64,000 nucleotides of DNA from Symmachiella macrocystis (GCF_007860075.1 NZ_SJPP01000003.1:248001-312000); one strand, 5' to 3'. Shown: positions 25,976 to 35,943, numbered from the stretch's first letter. The notes: a model not told the origin generated them from the sequence alone. Program-made: numbers and translations.

Positions 25976-27847
25976 ATGTCGAATGTTCCCCCACCAACAT
26001 CCAGCCGACGACGTCTGCTGATTGCTCAAGTCGTCGCTTATCTTGCGGCCTGGTGCATTTTGCTGCCGGTGGCGATCTGTCGTTGGGGCGAGACGGGGTT
26101 GGACAATGAGGATATCCTTGGCTGGCCATCCAGTTCCTATTGGGACACGCCGTTGTATCTACCGCTGTTGCTCATTGCGCCATTGGCGTGGTGGTCTCGC
26201 GGCCAGTTGACCAACCGCCGTCGTCGTCGCGATGACAACAAACCGCGCCCACTGATGTGGACGACCGATATTTCACAGAACGGACCCGCCGGGGTACGGG
26301 CTTGGATGATGGCGATCGGCTGCGGCCTTGTCGCTCTTACCGTCAGCGCGCTCATCGCACGCCACTTTGAGGGGTTGCCGCCGACTTATCACGATGAATA
26401 CAGCTATCTGTTTCAGGCCAAAACATTTCTCGCCGGCAAGGTCTCGTTTCCCAGCCACGAAGCCCCGCGTCTGTTTGATCAGATGCACGTGTTGAATGAA
26501 GGTCGATTTGCCAGCCGCTACTTTCCGGGAACGGGGTTATGGATGGCGCCGTTTGTGTCCATCGGACAGCCCTATTGGGGGCATTGGTTTGCCGGAGCAG
26601 TCACGGCGTTTTTCGTTTTCTGGACTGCACGCGAATTGGGCGGCGACGGAACCGGATTTGTCGCGGGCATGCTCATAGCCGTTTCACCCGGCATGGCTTG
26701 GTTCAGCAATATGTTGCTGGCCCATCACCCCACACTCGTCGGTCTTTCACTCTTCTTGTTTGCCTTCGTACGTTGGCGAACGCGGAAACGGATCGGTTAT
26801 GCCCTGTGTGCGGGAATCGGACTGACGTTTGCCATGTACTGCCGGCCCATGACAGCAGCGGGCGTGGGATTGCCGTTTGGAATTGCGTTCGCCTATTGGC
26901 TGGTGACCGCAGGGCGGTCAGCGGAGGTGCCACTGAAAACACGTTTTCTACATGCTGTTGTGCTGGGAGGGCCGATTGTCGTGGGCATGGCGGCCATGAT
27001 GGCCTACAACCATGCGATTACCGGAAGCGCCCTGGATAGCCCCTACCAACTCTACACCGACATTTACACTCCGCGGCATGTGTATGGATTCAATAACGTC
27101 GTGCGGGGTGAGCAACGGCTCGGCCCGCGCGTCTTGAATGGCTATGACCGTTGGGCCCTAAACCTGACGCCGCGACTGGCGACAAAAAATGTTGTGACGC
27201 GATCGATTGCCAGTTGGCGTTGGACGTTGGGATTTGTGCCGCTGTGTATGGCAGCCATTGTATTCGTCTTGGTGGTTCCCCTCCGTGACGGCAACGCTTG
27301 GTTGATGTTCTGGGCGATCGTTTCTTTGCATGCTGCGCATATTCCCTACTGGTTTGACGGCATCATGCATTGGCATTACGTGTTTGAGTCCGGACCGCTG
27401 TGGTGCATTGTCTTCGCGGTGGCGACCGCGCGGCTGGTCCAGTTTTGGCGCGAGGAGGACCGTCCTTGGATGCCCCGTTGGTGGGCAGCTGTTGTATTGT
27501 CGGCAGTCTGGATGAGCTACGGTTCTTTTGATCCGTATTGGGAACCGCGGATCACGCATGAGATCGTCAAAGTCCGCTTCGGCCGGCAAAAGCACGCCTT
27601 GTTTCAACAGTTGATCGCGCAGCAGGCGCTGCCCAAACCGGCGGTCGTTTTTGTCGAGCCCGATCCAGGGGTATTACACATCGATTACGTGGTGAACGAC
27701 CCCGATTTGCAGGCGGATGTTTTAGTCGCCCACTATCTTCCGGACGAATATTCTATAGCCGAGTTACAACGACAGTTCCCTGACCACAGTTTGTTTCTCT
27801 ACCGCGCACGCACAGGAGAATTCGGACCGTTGCCGTTGGACCGCTAA
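25976..27847 (+). CDS. Polytopic membrane glycosyltransferase-like protein (GT39/PMT_2 type)
   Basis: The 623-residue protein has about 11-12 hydrophobic helices. After the second helix comes YHDEYSYLFQAKTFLAGK (about residues 134-151), where the Asp-Glu pair matches the first-loop acidic motif of protein O-mannosyl-, ArnT- and PMT_2-type glycosyltransferases that use polyprenyl-linked sugars. The helix-rich centre and a soluble C-terminal 110 residues fit that family. The acceptor is unknown. Its stop codon overlaps that of the convergent cinA gene by four bases, so the two transcripts collide at the 3' ends. Start is ATG 25976, with no strong ribosome site. Confidence 0.75.
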   Translation: MSNVPPPTSSRRRLLIAQVVAYLAAWCILLPVAICRWGETGLDNEDILGWPSSSYWDTPLYLPLLLIAPLAWWSRGQLTNRRRRRDDNKPRPLMWTTDISQNGPAGVRAWMMAIGCGLVALTVSALIARHFEGLPPTYHDEYSYLFQAKTFLAGKVSFPSHEAPRLFDQMHVLNEGRFASRYFPGTGLWMAPFVSIGQPYWGHWFAGAVTAFFVFWTARELGGDGTGFVAGMLIAVSPGMAWFSNMLLAHHPTLVGLSLFLFAFVRWRTRKRIGYALCAGIGLTFAMYCRPMTAAGVGLPFGIAFAYWLVTAGRSAEVPLKTRFLHAVVLGGPIVVGMAAMMAYNHAITGSALDSPYQLYTDIYTPRHVYGFNNVVRGEQRLGPRVLNGYDRWALNLTPRLATKNVVTRSIASWRWTLGFVPLCMAAIVFVLVVPLRDGNAWLMFWAIVSLHAAHIPYWFDGIMHWHYVFESGPLWCIVFAVATARLVQFWREEDRPWMPRWWAAVVLSAVWMSYGSFDPYWEPRITHEIVKVRFGRQKHALFQQLIAQQALPKPAVVFVEPDPGVLHIDYVVNDPDLQADVLVAHYLPDEYSIAELQRQFPDHSLFLYRARTGEFGPLPLDR

Positions 27848-29115
27848 TCAGCGGACAATCCGCCCGTCATGGAAAGACGCAGCAGATTGAGCGCAGCCTT
27901 GGCTACACGGGCCTTTGTGATTCCTGGATCACCGCCCAGAGTGATCCGTCGCGAAATTGCCTCAGAGTCGCTGGCCAATGCAATATACGCACAGGGAACC
28001 GTTTCGGGCGCGATGTCCCCCGCGCTGGCGGGGCATTCGGTGACGGCCAGCGCATAGTCCGCACTCAATCGCGTTCGGCACCCAACCGCCATCGCTTCGG
28101 CCACCTCACCGCTAATTGGGCCGTGTGCTGCTAGGACCTCGGCGGGTACGGCCAACAAATCGGTTTTTGCTGAATCCGTGGGAGCAACGATACCCCCCAA
28201 ATAAGCTAGGCCGAGCGCGTCGATTTCGGTGAGATGATGCGCCAACAGACCTCCCGTACCCGACTCAGCCGTTGCCAACGTCTGGTTTTGCTGAGCCAGC
28301 AAGTCAATGACCACGTGTTGCAGCTCTTGGTCTTCTTCGCCGAAGACCGATTGGCCCATGCGTTCGTAAATCAGTGTTTTGGATTCCTGAATTTTACATT
28401 CGCACTCTTCGCTGCTAGCGCCGTGCGCAGTGATTCGCAGCGTGATGGTGGCCTTGGAGACGGTAATGCCGATTTCCGGATCGCGGCCGCGGGCGGTCAG
28501 CCCGGCAAGCCATTGCTCGGCCTGCGATTCACCGGGGCCGAAACAGTTGATGCGTGCGGAACGGATATATCGCGCAGGCCCTACCTCGTTCTGCAATTTC
28601 GGCACGACCTGCTGCTGAAACATTTTGTACATTTCGCTGGGAACACCCGGCATCGCAGCGAGTTTGCAATCAGAACGGCCTTGGTCGCGAGGGATTTCCG
28701 CCCAGATCCCCGGCGCTGTTCCGCGATGATTCGGAATGGGCTGCGTGCCGCGGGGAAACATCGCCTGTACTGAGTTGCGCTCTGGCATCTCACGATTTCG
28801 ACTGGCGAATAATCCCTGAATAAACTCCAACGACGGCTCATCCAATTCCAACGGCACGGCCAACATTTCGGCGAGTGCCTCACGGGTCAGATCATCTTGG
28901 GTGGGCCCCAACCCGCCGGTAATCAACACCACGTCCGCGCGGCTGACCGCGGTTGCCAGTACGTCGGCGTTGGCGGCCAAGTCATCGGCGACCGTGGTGT
29001 GATAGTACACAGGAATCCCAATGCCGGCGAGTTCTCGACTGAGCCATTGGCTATTGGTATCCAGTTTGGCGCCTGTGGTCAGTTCTGAACCGATGGAGAT
29101 AATTTCAGCATGCAT
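27844..29115 (-). CDS. cinA: CinA-like protein with altered NMN deamidase domain
   Basis: ATG 29115 opens MHAEIISIGSELTTG, the standard CinA start; a GTG seven codons earlier is possible. The 423-residue product has an N-terminal MoCF-type domain (about 1-170; GGLGPTQDDLTREAL), associated with ADP-ribose pyrophosphatase activity in other CinA proteins, a linker, and a C-terminal PncC-type domain (about 255-420), which deamidates nicotinamide mononucleotide. The usual TAESCTGG reads TAESGTGG here, and the conserved GIAGPGGG-like loop is replaced by TECPASAGDIAPE. The second activity may therefore be lost or changed. It may belong to one operon with the upstream glycosyltransferase and nfeD-floA genes. 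Confidence 0.87.
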   Translation of the reverse strand: MHAEIISIGSELTTGAKLDTNSQWLSRELAGIGIPVYYHTTVADDLAANADVLATAVSRADVVLITGGLGPTQDDLTREALAEMLAVPLELDEPSLEFIQGLFASRNREMPERNSVQAMFPRGTQPIPNHRGTAPGIWAEIPRDQGRSDCKLAAMPGVPSEMYKMFQQQVVPKLQNEVGPARYIRSARINCFGPGESQAEQWLAGLTARGRDPEIGITVSKATITLRITAHGASSEECECKIQESKTLIYERMGQSVFGEEDQELQHVVIDLLAQQNQTLATAESGTGGLLAHHLTEIDALGLAYLGGIVAPTDSAKTDLLAVPAEVLAAHGPISGEVAEAMAVGCRTRLSADYALAVTECPASAGDIAPETVPCAYIALASDSEAISRRITLGGDPGITKARVAKAALNLLRLSMTGGLSAD

Positions 29116-29183
29116 AGCAGGGCGATACTCAGGCACTAGCGAAGGGCAGTCCGGCCGCGGACCGGAATGCGGAGGGCAAGTCG

Positions 29184-30302
29184 TTATTTGGTGGTCGTGG
29201 CGGCGACAGGCGTGGCGGGTTTTTCTGCTTCCAGAATATCACGGTACAAGCCCGCGGTTTGATGAATCATCTTTTCAATATTGAAATCGGAAAGCACACG
29301 CGTCCGTGCGGCCTCGCCGATCGCGCGGGCGCGATCGGGATGATTCAACAGATCCAGAATTTTTTCGGCCAACGCCTGACTATTCGACGGCGGAACCATC
29401 AAGCCGGTCCGACCATCCTCGACCACACTATAGACTCCCCCCACGCAGGTCGCAATCACGGGTTTGGCCATCGCCATCGGCTCAAGCATGATCGTGCCCA
29501 ATCCTTGCTGCAGCGAAGGAAGGCAAAAGATGTCCATGGCGGCCAACGATTCATTGAGTTCCGAAAAGTTCGGAACAAAGGTCACTTTTTGGGTGATCCC
29601 CAATTCGCGGGTCAACCGCCGTAGGTTGGCCTCTTCCGGACCGGCGCCTGCGATGAGGAATTCCACGTCGCGTCCACTCGCCAGCACTTGCTGTGCGGCG
29701 CTCAGAAAAAACGGAAACCCTTTGACTGCTTCCAATGGACCTGCTGTGCCAACGACCGGGACGTGCCCGGGTTGCAGCGGCGGCCGCGTTTGGCTGGCGT
29801 CCGGCATGCCCACGCCAGTATGGATGACGGCAATTTGGTCCTCAGCAAATGAGGTGCGTTCCAACAAGTTGGCTTTAACTGATTCACTGACGGCAATAAT
29901 CTTACGGCACCATTTGAAATCGACACCGAACGTTTCTTTGTCATACAAGTGGTCGTGTACCGTGACGACGTATGGACGTTGCAACCGCCGCGCCAGCCAC
30001 CGCCCATCCTGCCACATCTGCCGCGATTGGATATGCAACAAGTCAGGCGGCTTCGACTCCACATCTTTAAACATCATATGCCGCACCGCGCGTCCCCATA
30101 TCGGGGTCGTTAGACGGCGATATTCTCGCAGGGGGACATCGCCCGGCATCTGTCGGCGAATTAGGTCCGCATCCGTACAATTCACCGAGACCCCGAATCC
30201 GTTTTTTGGCAGATGCTCAATTAGCCGCATCGTATACGAACAGGTTCCCCGCAATTGGAACGGTCCGGCAAAGAGCATGATGTGCGGTGGAGATGGTGGC
30301 AT
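29184..30302 (-). CDS. Glycosyltransferase family 4
   Basis: The frame opens at a TTG at 30350, but the first ATG at 30302 is preferred; it gives 372 residues starting MPPSPPHIMLFAGPFQLRG. The GT-B fold is evident: an N-terminal acceptor domain, then VVGTAGPLEAVKGFPFF in the linker and the C-terminal donor site with the Glu-rich signature EPMAMAKPVIATCVGG. It should transfer a sugar from a nucleotide donor to a lipid, polysaccharide or protein in the cytosol. It lies 60-100 bases downstream of the floA-associated gene on the same strand and before cinA. Specificity cannot be told. Confidence 0.87.
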   Translation of the reverse strand: MPPSPPHIMLFAGPFQLRGTCSYTMRLIEHLPKNGFGVSVNCTDADLIRRQMPGDVPLREYRRLTTPIWGRAVRHMMFKDVESKPPDLLHIQSRQMWQDGRWLARRLQRPYVVTVHDHLYDKETFGVDFKWCRKIIAVSESVKANLLERTSFAEDQIAVIHTGVGMPDASQTRPPLQPGHVPVVGTAGPLEAVKGFPFFLSAAQQVLASGRDVEFLIAGAGPEEANLRRLTRELGITQKVTFVPNFSELNESLAAMDIFCLPSLQQGLGTIMLEPMAMAKPVIATCVGGVYSVVEDGRTGLMVPPSNSQALAEKILDLLNHPDRARAIGEAARTRVLSDFNIEKMIHQTAGLYRDILEAEKPATPVAATTTK

Positions 30303-30409
30303 CGTCAATCGACGTTTCAGCACGGGCTGCGCGAACCACGTGGGCGGCAATACATGACGCCGGAGGAAAAATCGTCTTTAAAAAGGAAAAACGGAGGTGC
30401 TCTGCAGCA

Positions 30410-31096
30410 TCAGGATCGCTTAGATCGCGGCGGCGAGAGAATTTCGTTGAGCAGAATCGCTTGCGCAGCGGATTCAGGATTGGACAGCATCTTTTGCACC
30501 TGAGTGATAATCGTCGAGCTTTGAGGAACTACTGTATCAGACGACTTCGCAGATGATGAAATTCCGAGATGAGCCGCCACACTGGCGTCCACATCGTGGC
30601 CCAACCGTTTTTCGGTTGCATCACGAACTGTGTGCGACTTCATCCGTTCTTCAATATGCCGCGTCAGATTTCCTCCAAGGTCGCGGTTGCCCGGACCTTT
30701 TCGCGTGGAGATATCGTCGCCCGGGCGTACATGTTTCTCAGGTTTGGGCGGCGGCACAGCCGGCGGAGCTTGCGTTTGACGCGGTCGGCGGTCACGGGGC
30801 TGGGGCGTCGCCGGTCGCTGCCTGTTTGCTGCGGGGCGTGTTTGTTGCGGTTTTCGTTGCCGTTGATCGCCGCGCTGGTCGGTCACTTCTTGAATGAAGA
30901 TATCAATCTCGCTTTGCAGCGAATCGTCCCGTTTTTTTTGCGGCGGCCGCACGGGACGCGCTGCACGCTCGTTGACCTGTGACTTTTCTTTCAGCGCATT
31001 GATGATCCACGACACAATCCCGATCAGCACAAAGATCACTGGGAGTATATCTTCGACGCCCAACGCAAAAACGGCATGTGGCATCATATCACTCAT
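30410..31096 (-). CDS. Membrane-anchored Pro/Arg/Gln-rich protein linked to floA
   Basis: ATG 31096 has GAGG seven bases upstream. The 228-residue product begins with one helix (about residues 12-32: VEDILPVIFVLIGIVSWIINAL), then a long hydrophilic tail rich in Arg, Pro, Gln and Lys (about 40-150) that is probably disordered, and a more regular end ending near EILSPPRSKRS. I do not recognise a family. It follows floA by about 36 bases in an nfeD-floA-this-gene order, so a role with membrane microdomains or with the FloA/NfeD pair is suggested by position alone. Confidence 0.7.
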   Translation of the reverse strand: MSDMMPHAVFALGVEDILPVIFVLIGIVSWIINALKEKSQVNERAARPVRPPQKKRDDSLQSEIDIFIQEVTDQRGDQRQRKPQQTRPAANRQRPATPQPRDRRPRQTQAPPAVPPPKPEKHVRPGDDISTRKGPGNRDLGGNLTRHIEERMKSHTVRDATEKRLGHDVDASVAAHLGISSSAKSSDTVVPQSSTIITQVQKMLSNPESAAQAILLNEILSPPRSKRS

Positions 31097-31132
31097 TCCC
31101 AAGCCTCATCTCCGATCTAATTACAAACGGTT

Positions 31133-32173
31133 TCACGCCGGATTGCTGCCGACACTACCGCCGGTTCCGCTCCCGGCAATCGCCATACGCATTTTGGTAT
31201 CGGCTTGAACGTTATGTAGATCATAATAGTCCATCAAGGCCAACTGCCCCGACTGGAACGCGTCAGCAATGGCTTTGGGGACTTCTGCTTCGGCCAACAC
31301 GACTTCCGCACGGTTTTGTTGGACTTTTGCAACCATTTCTTGTTCGCGAGCAGCGAATTCAGCCCGTTTTTGTTCTGCCTTGGCTTGAGCAACCCGTGTA
31401 TCGGCTTCCGCCTGATCAGCCTGCAACCGTGCACCGACATTTTCCGAAACGTCGATGTCGGCAATATCAATCGAGACAATTGCAAACGCCGTTTGCGCTT
31501 CCAGTCCCATGTCCAACACCTTGCGGGAAATCATGTCCGGATTTTCCAGCACCACCTTATAACTATTCGTCGAACCGATGGCCGAAACAATCCCCTGCCC
31601 GACACGAGCGATGATTGTTTCTTCGGTGGCTCCCCCGATCAGTTGTTTTAAGTTGGTACGCACCGTCACGCGAGCGCGTGCACGCAATTGAATTCCGTCG
31701 CCGGCGACTGCGTCCAAAGTCGATTGCCCCTTTTTCACGTCGGGACAGTCGATGACTTTGGGATACACGCTGGTTTGCACCGCTTCCAACACATTCCGGC
31801 CTGCTAGGTCGATCGCCTGAGCGGTTTCCCAGTCGAGTTCGATGTTCGCACGATGGGCTGCAATCAATGCTTGAATCACACGAGGCACGTTGCCGCGTGC
31901 CAAGTAATGCGCCTCCAGCGCCCGCGAACTGATTACGTAGGGCAACTGTGCTTGGACGGCCATGATCTTACTGCGGACGATCACCGTAGGGTTGATCTTC
32001 TGCAGACTCATCTTCACCAAGCTAAACAGGCCGATCCCGGCCCGCGTCATTTTGCACTGGATCCATAAACTGGCGTAGCGTGCAAATACGGCCATCAGCA
32101 AAATGGCGCCGAAGAAAACCGCCAGGCCGATGATAATGGTCCATTGAGATGATAATTCGGCGAACAGTTCCAT
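31133..32173 (-). CDS. floA: Flotillin-like protein FloA (UPF0365)
   Basis: ATG 32173 with a GAGAGA site eight bases upstream is preferred; in-frame starts at 32182 and 32212 are alternatives. The 346-residue product has an N-terminal membrane hairpin/helix (about 15-38), an SPFH-like domain, and an Ala/Glu/Gln-rich coiled coil (about 225-300: [20 protein letters not shown]). FloA organises lipid microdomains in bacteria, with NfeD as partner. The sequence ends with a Gly/Ser-rich tail. It lies 66 bases downstream of nfeD and 36 bases before a membrane-anchored gene, matching the known nfeD-floA pairing. Confidence 0.9.
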   Translation of the reverse strand: MELFAELSSQWTIIIGLAVFFGAILLMAVFARYASLWIQCKMTRAGIGLFSLVKMSLQKINPTVIVRSKIMAVQAQLPYVISSRALEAHYLARGNVPRVIQALIAAHRANIELDWETAQAIDLAGRNVLEAVQTSVYPKVIDCPDVKKGQSTLDAVAGDGIQLRARARVTVRTNLKQLIGGATEETIIARVGQGIVSAIGSTNSYKVVLENPDMISRKVLDMGLEAQTAFAIVSIDIADIDVSENVGARLQADQAEADTRVAQAKAEQKRAEFAAREQEMVAKVQQNRAEVVLAEAEVPKAIADAFQSGQLALMDYYDLHNVQADTKMRMAIAGSGTGGSVGSNPA

Positions 32174-32239
32174 GTCGGTCATTCTCTCGGCGAAAACGGT
32201 CGAATTGTCCAATACGCAGTAACCTTGTCTCTCTGCTGT

Positions 32240-32836
32240 TTACCCCTCTGACACATTAAAGTCAAGCGGCTCATCGCTGTCCGCATCCTCAAGCCCCGTC
32301 TTGAGATCGGCATCGCGGATTTCTTCGGCGTCGACCACGCGGACGATTAACCGATTCGATCTTACGTCGACAACACGGATTGGTTCATCACGTTCAACAA
32401 TCATTCCTTCACTGGAAGCATGAATGCGCTCGCCATCGACCACCACAATGCCGGCGGGCATCAGCGGAGAAACCGTGCGGCCCTGTTTTCCGATGAGCAT
32501 CTTCAATTCTCCGGCGGGTGACGTCTTAGTCAATTGTCGTTCCGCATCATCGGCGCGAAATAAGATGCGTTCCCACAACTTCAACATCCAATACCCCGCC
32601 ATCGGGAGGGTGATCGCCAGTCCTGCGACGAACCCCCAAAAATAACCCGGGTTGGTCGTCCACCACGCCTGCCAGGCGCAAAACACTGAAGCTGCCAAAC
32701 AGGCGATGGCGGTCACAAAGATCGCCCCGGCCGACGGAATCAAGACTTCACCGAACAACAGCAGCATTCCGATGATCGCGAGCAAGAACGCGAAATGTTG
32801 CGGTCCCCAAGCCGACATGTCCTCAAGCCCCCACAT
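32240..32836 (-). CDS. NfeD-like membrane protein
   Basis: The 198-residue product has four hydrophobic segments (about 15-110) and a C-terminal OB-fold-like NfeD domain with GKQGRTVSPLMPAGIVVVDGERIHA (starting near residue 113), the typical (L/I)GxxGxaxtxLrPxGxvxvdGxr pattern. It lacks the N-terminal ClpP-like protease domain of long NfeD proteins, so it is the short class found with FloA. NfeD proteins partner flotillin-like proteins in the membrane. An acidic tail (DADSDEPLDF) ends the protein. It is the first gene of the floA operon. Confidence 0.88.
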   Translation of the reverse strand: MWGLEDMSAWGPQHFAFLLAIIGMLLLFGEVLIPSAGAIFVTAIACLAASVFCAWQAWWTTNPGYFWGFVAGLAITLPMAGYWMLKLWERILFRADDAERQLTKTSPAGELKMLIGKQGRTVSPLMPAGIVVVDGERIHASSEGMIVERDEPIRVVDVRSNRLIVRVVDAEEIRDADLKTGLEDADSDEPLDFNVSEG

Positions 32837-33643
32837 TTTCCTCTTTGATCACGGACGCACTGACTGCCTGTCAAGCGGACGTCCACATACCTCAGTTTAT
32901 CCGTTACAGCCAGACTGGCAAGGGGCAGTCGAGCGATGTATCGCCGATCCGACGTCCCTCCCCGGCTCCGAAACCGACGCAACAGCTCTATGAATTTGGA
33001 GACAATCGTGGAGTCACAACCTCTTTCGTAGCCCCGATCACTTGCTCGATGCGGCCACCCGTTTCTTACTGAGAGGCGGTAGAAACCCCCACGAATCGCG
33101 ACGGAATGCACGCAACTCTTTTGTTGGTTTTGACTTCCTGGCTCTCAAAATTGCGTTCCGCCCCGACTGGCGGTCTGTTTTGAGTTAGGGCTAGTCATGA
33201 ACCTACCCAAATCTGCCGAAATAATCGGAAAAATTTGTCCAATCGAACCGAGACAGCCGATCTATACAGTGAGTCCCGAACCAGCCTTGCGCCGGTTCTT
33301 GATCAGTGGCTTGTGACGTAGACGGTGCCAACGAACCTCCGGCAAGGCCCGGTGGACGTGGAAACAACCACGAATGCACTGTCATTCGAACCAAGTCCTG
33401 GACATGACGAACTCGAAAGGAATGGCGTTAAACCGACGGCACGGGACTGCCGCGAACCAAACGCTGAAGCAGACTTTGCGATGATTACCGTCGCGTTTTT
33501 GAAGAGACACGAACGTGTCACCAGAGAAAAAGTAGACGAGGCGGCAGAGCATCACAAGGATTTCGCCGACGAGTCGTGTTCAACCGAACTGGCTGGCCCC
33601 AATGCCAAGCTGAACGTAAAGAAACTATCAAGGAGAGCATTTC
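32837..33643. other. Intergenic region, no gene recognised
   Basis: About 800 bases separate the divergent nfeD and BON-domain genes. Open frames at 32845-33072 and 33325-33735 lack ribosome sites and protein-like composition. Promoters for both sides should lie here. I see no strong hairpin or repeat. Confidence 0.5.
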
Positions 33644-34492
33644 ATGCGACGTTACCACTTTTGGTTGCTGGCGCTGGGACTCATGGCGATGACTCCCGCG
33701 GTCACGGAAGCCGGTTGGTTCAGCAAAAAGTCTGACAAGCCGACGGCCGACAGCAAAGCAGTCAAATCGAATCAACAAGTTGCCGAGCAAATCGGCAAGG
33801 CTTTGCGGACTCAGGACTTGAAAGGGCATGACATCTCCGTCGAGTACAAAGGCGGTGTGGCACGTTTGACCGGACACGCCCCGAGCCTGCGTCACAAAGC
33901 GGCCATCACCAAGGTGGTCACCGGCGTTTCGGATGTCAAACGGGTTGATAACCAACTGCGGATCTCAGCACCGCGTCCGGCCGCAACGGCCCGCACGGCT
34001 GCTCAGCGTCCGACTGGACAGCGTCCGACGGCACCGCGTAGTGCGGCCCGGCCTGCGAATCCGTCTGGTATCCAACTCGCCTCAGCTGAGGAAATGCCGC
34101 ATCACGGCCGCGTAACCCGCGTCCCGACATCGGTTCCTCGCCAAGCTGTCCAACAAGTCCAACACGTTCAGGGAATGCAACCGCCGGCCGGAGCACCGAT
34201 CCCGTCGTATGGTGCCATGGCCACGCCCGCGTCGCACGCGGTCCAGGACATGCCCAACCTACCGACACACGCCTGGCCTGCCTATGCCTCCCACCCCAAC
34301 TACTCCCAAGTCACGTATCCCAAAGAGTACAGTGCCGCAGCATGGCCTTACATTGGGCCGTTCTACCCCTATCCCCAAGTACCGTTGGGATGGCGGAAAG
34401 CACAGCTGGAATGGGATGACGGTTACTGGAAGCTGAACTTCAGCCCCCGGACCGAAAAATGGTGGTGGTTCTTGGCTCCCAAGAACTGGTAA
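33644..34492 (+). CDS. Secreted BON-domain protein
   Basis: A strong AAGGAGAG site precedes ATG 33644. The 282-residue product has a signal peptide (MRRYHFWLLALGLMAMTPAVTEA), then a BON domain (about residues 40-106: VAEQIGKALRTQDLKGHDI, then a GGVARLTG core and VKRVDNQL), a fold that binds membranes or phospholipids. A Pro/Ala/Gln-rich linker follows (about 110-225). The last 60 residues are rich in aromatic residues (WPYIGPFYPYPQVP, EKWWWFLAPKNW), unlike the rest, and may bind surfaces or polymers. It ends at a strong terminator and appears monocistronic. Its place is likely the periplasm or outer layer. Confidence 0.85.
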   Translation: MRRYHFWLLALGLMAMTPAVTEAGWFSKKSDKPTADSKAVKSNQQVAEQIGKALRTQDLKGHDISVEYKGGVARLTGHAPSLRHKAAITKVVTGVSDVKRVDNQLRISAPRPAATARTAAQRPTGQRPTAPRSAARPANPSGIQLASAEEMPHHGRVTRVPTSVPRQAVQQVQHVQGMQPPAGAPIPSYGAMATPASHAVQDMPNLPTHAWPAYASHPNYSQVTYPKEYSAAAWPYIGPFYPYPQVPLGWRKAQLEWDDGYWKLNFSPRTEKWWWFLAPKNW

Positions 34493-34542
34493 CCCCCGAC
34501 GGGTTAACAGCCACACTGCAACAAATCAGTACGTGATCGACC

Positions 34543-34577
34543 AGATCTCCGGGAGCACCTCTCCCGGAGATCTTTTT
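34543..34577 (+). terminator. Intrinsic terminator of the BON-domain gene
   Basis: A perfect 13-bp stem, AGATCTCCGGGAG with CTCCCGGAGATCT, and a 5-base loop are followed by a T-tract. Confidence 0.93.
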
Positions 34578-34807
34578 GTTACCACGACTTGGATTCATCA
34601 CACGCCGGCAAGCCAAACAACTTGACCGCGCGCCCAACGAGATGATCGTGTTGCAAGATGGACGGGACCTCGAGAATCGACAAAATCGGCATAATTGGAA
34701 GATTTTCACAAGTTGTGCACTGTCGATTCACGATAACAGTAGCAGGGAAATTTAGTATCACCCAACCAACCGGATCGCCTGATCGGAATCTTTCGGAGAA
34801 CATTTCC

Positions 34808-35419
34808 ATGAATAGGCTCAATAAGCTGACGCAAAGGCTAACACTGCTGACCGCGGTGTGCCTCGTCACCTTCACGAGTAGCGGCTGTACATTGGCACGA
34901 GGATTCCTCTGGGACCACGCGCTTGTGGCTTCCAAGTTCTGGAAGGCAACGCCGATCATCCCGGTTAGTCCTTACTTCAGCCAATTGATTGAAGATTCAT
35001 ACTGGGAAGAAGAACGGTACAATCGCGTGCCGATTCTGGATCCAGTCGAAGGAGAGAATGCTCCTTTGTTCTGTCAAGATCCACCGTCTGAGGACGAAGT
35101 CATGCGGGCTCTGCCGGATGACGTGGGTGGAGGCCTGCCCTTCGTTGCCGAGACGGTTCGCAACAACGTCCGCATCGTCGTAGAACCTTGTGTCGACCAC
35201 GTCGGCGAATGCCGGTTCTACCCGATGGCTGGCCCGGCAAAATTGCACAAATGCCACTACAAGTGCACCGTCTACTATGACAAAATCAAACGTTCGGATT
35301 GGCCGATTCCGTTCACGACCGAAGATGCAACCGTGCAAGTGGTCTACATCGACCATGACCACCTGATTCGCTGTGCCGGCGGACCTTCCGACATCTGCGG
35401 CGAAGGTTGCGTAGAGTAA
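34808..35419 (+). CDS. Predicted lipoprotein, function unknown
   Basis: A GGAGAA site precedes ATG 34808. The 203-residue product has a lipoprotein signal peptide with lipobox TSSGC near residue 25. The mature part contains several Cys residues (for example PCVDHVGECRFYP, KCHYKCTVYYD, CAGGPSDICGEGC), probably in disulfides, so it works outside the cytoplasm. Other visible phrases are WEEERYNRVPILDPVEGENAP and FTTEDATVQVVYIDHDH. I do not recognise a domain. It stands between the BON-domain gene and the TPR operon and has its own terminator. Confidence 0.78.
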   Translation: MNRLNKLTQRLTLLTAVCLVTFTSSGCTLARGFLWDHALVASKFWKATPIIPVSPYFSQLIEDSYWEEERYNRVPILDPVEGENAPLFCQDPPSEDEVMRALPDDVGGGLPFVAETVRNNVRIVVEPCVDHVGECRFYPMAGPAKLHKCHYKCTVYYDKIKRSDWPIPFTTEDATVQVVYIDHDHLIRCAGGPSDICGEGCVE

Positions 35420-35547
35420 GTTCACTAGTAGTTTCGTATACCTTAAAAGTAGGGAATGGCAATCACGATGAAACACTTTCGCGATCGAGCCTTCAACCAA
35501 ACTTTCGGGGCGATTGGATAACGACGGACGACACGACTATGGACTCA

Positions 35548-35583
35548 AAAGCCGCGTCGGCGACATTGCCGACGCGGCTTTTT
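35548..35583 (+). terminator. Intrinsic terminator after the lipoprotein gene
   Basis: A perfect stem AAAGCCGCGTCGGC / GCCGACGCGGCTTT with a 6-base loop runs into a T-tract, about 130 bases past the stop codon. Confidence 0.92.
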
Positions 35584-35943
35584 GTCTTGAGTTCACCAGC
35601 GACTCCCCGGCCAGAGAATGCAAACCATCGTCTTGAAACCGTTATTGCACAAATTGCCGTTCGGGAAATGACGTGGCTGTATTATGTTGCCTGGGGATCT
35701 GCATTTTGAATTCTGCAGAACAGACCGTTCTCACCAACCAGCACCCTTCACATACGATCCCGCTTGCCGAGCCAGCCTCGATACAGGTAACATAACCAGC
35801 CTGGAAGCGGTATTTCTTGCAGAAATTCAACATTACCGTGGAAGGGGCGGTCGTCGCCCGACTCCGGCGACGAAGCGAGTCTAGACTTCGCGACGAAAAC
35901 GTTTTCACGTTTTAAACGGTCAGAGACAGTTAAGGTGAAGGGA

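Noticed and set aside
33325-33735. 136-codon frame before and into the BON-domain gene
   Set aside because: It overlaps the signal peptide of a well-supported gene and lacks a ribosome site.
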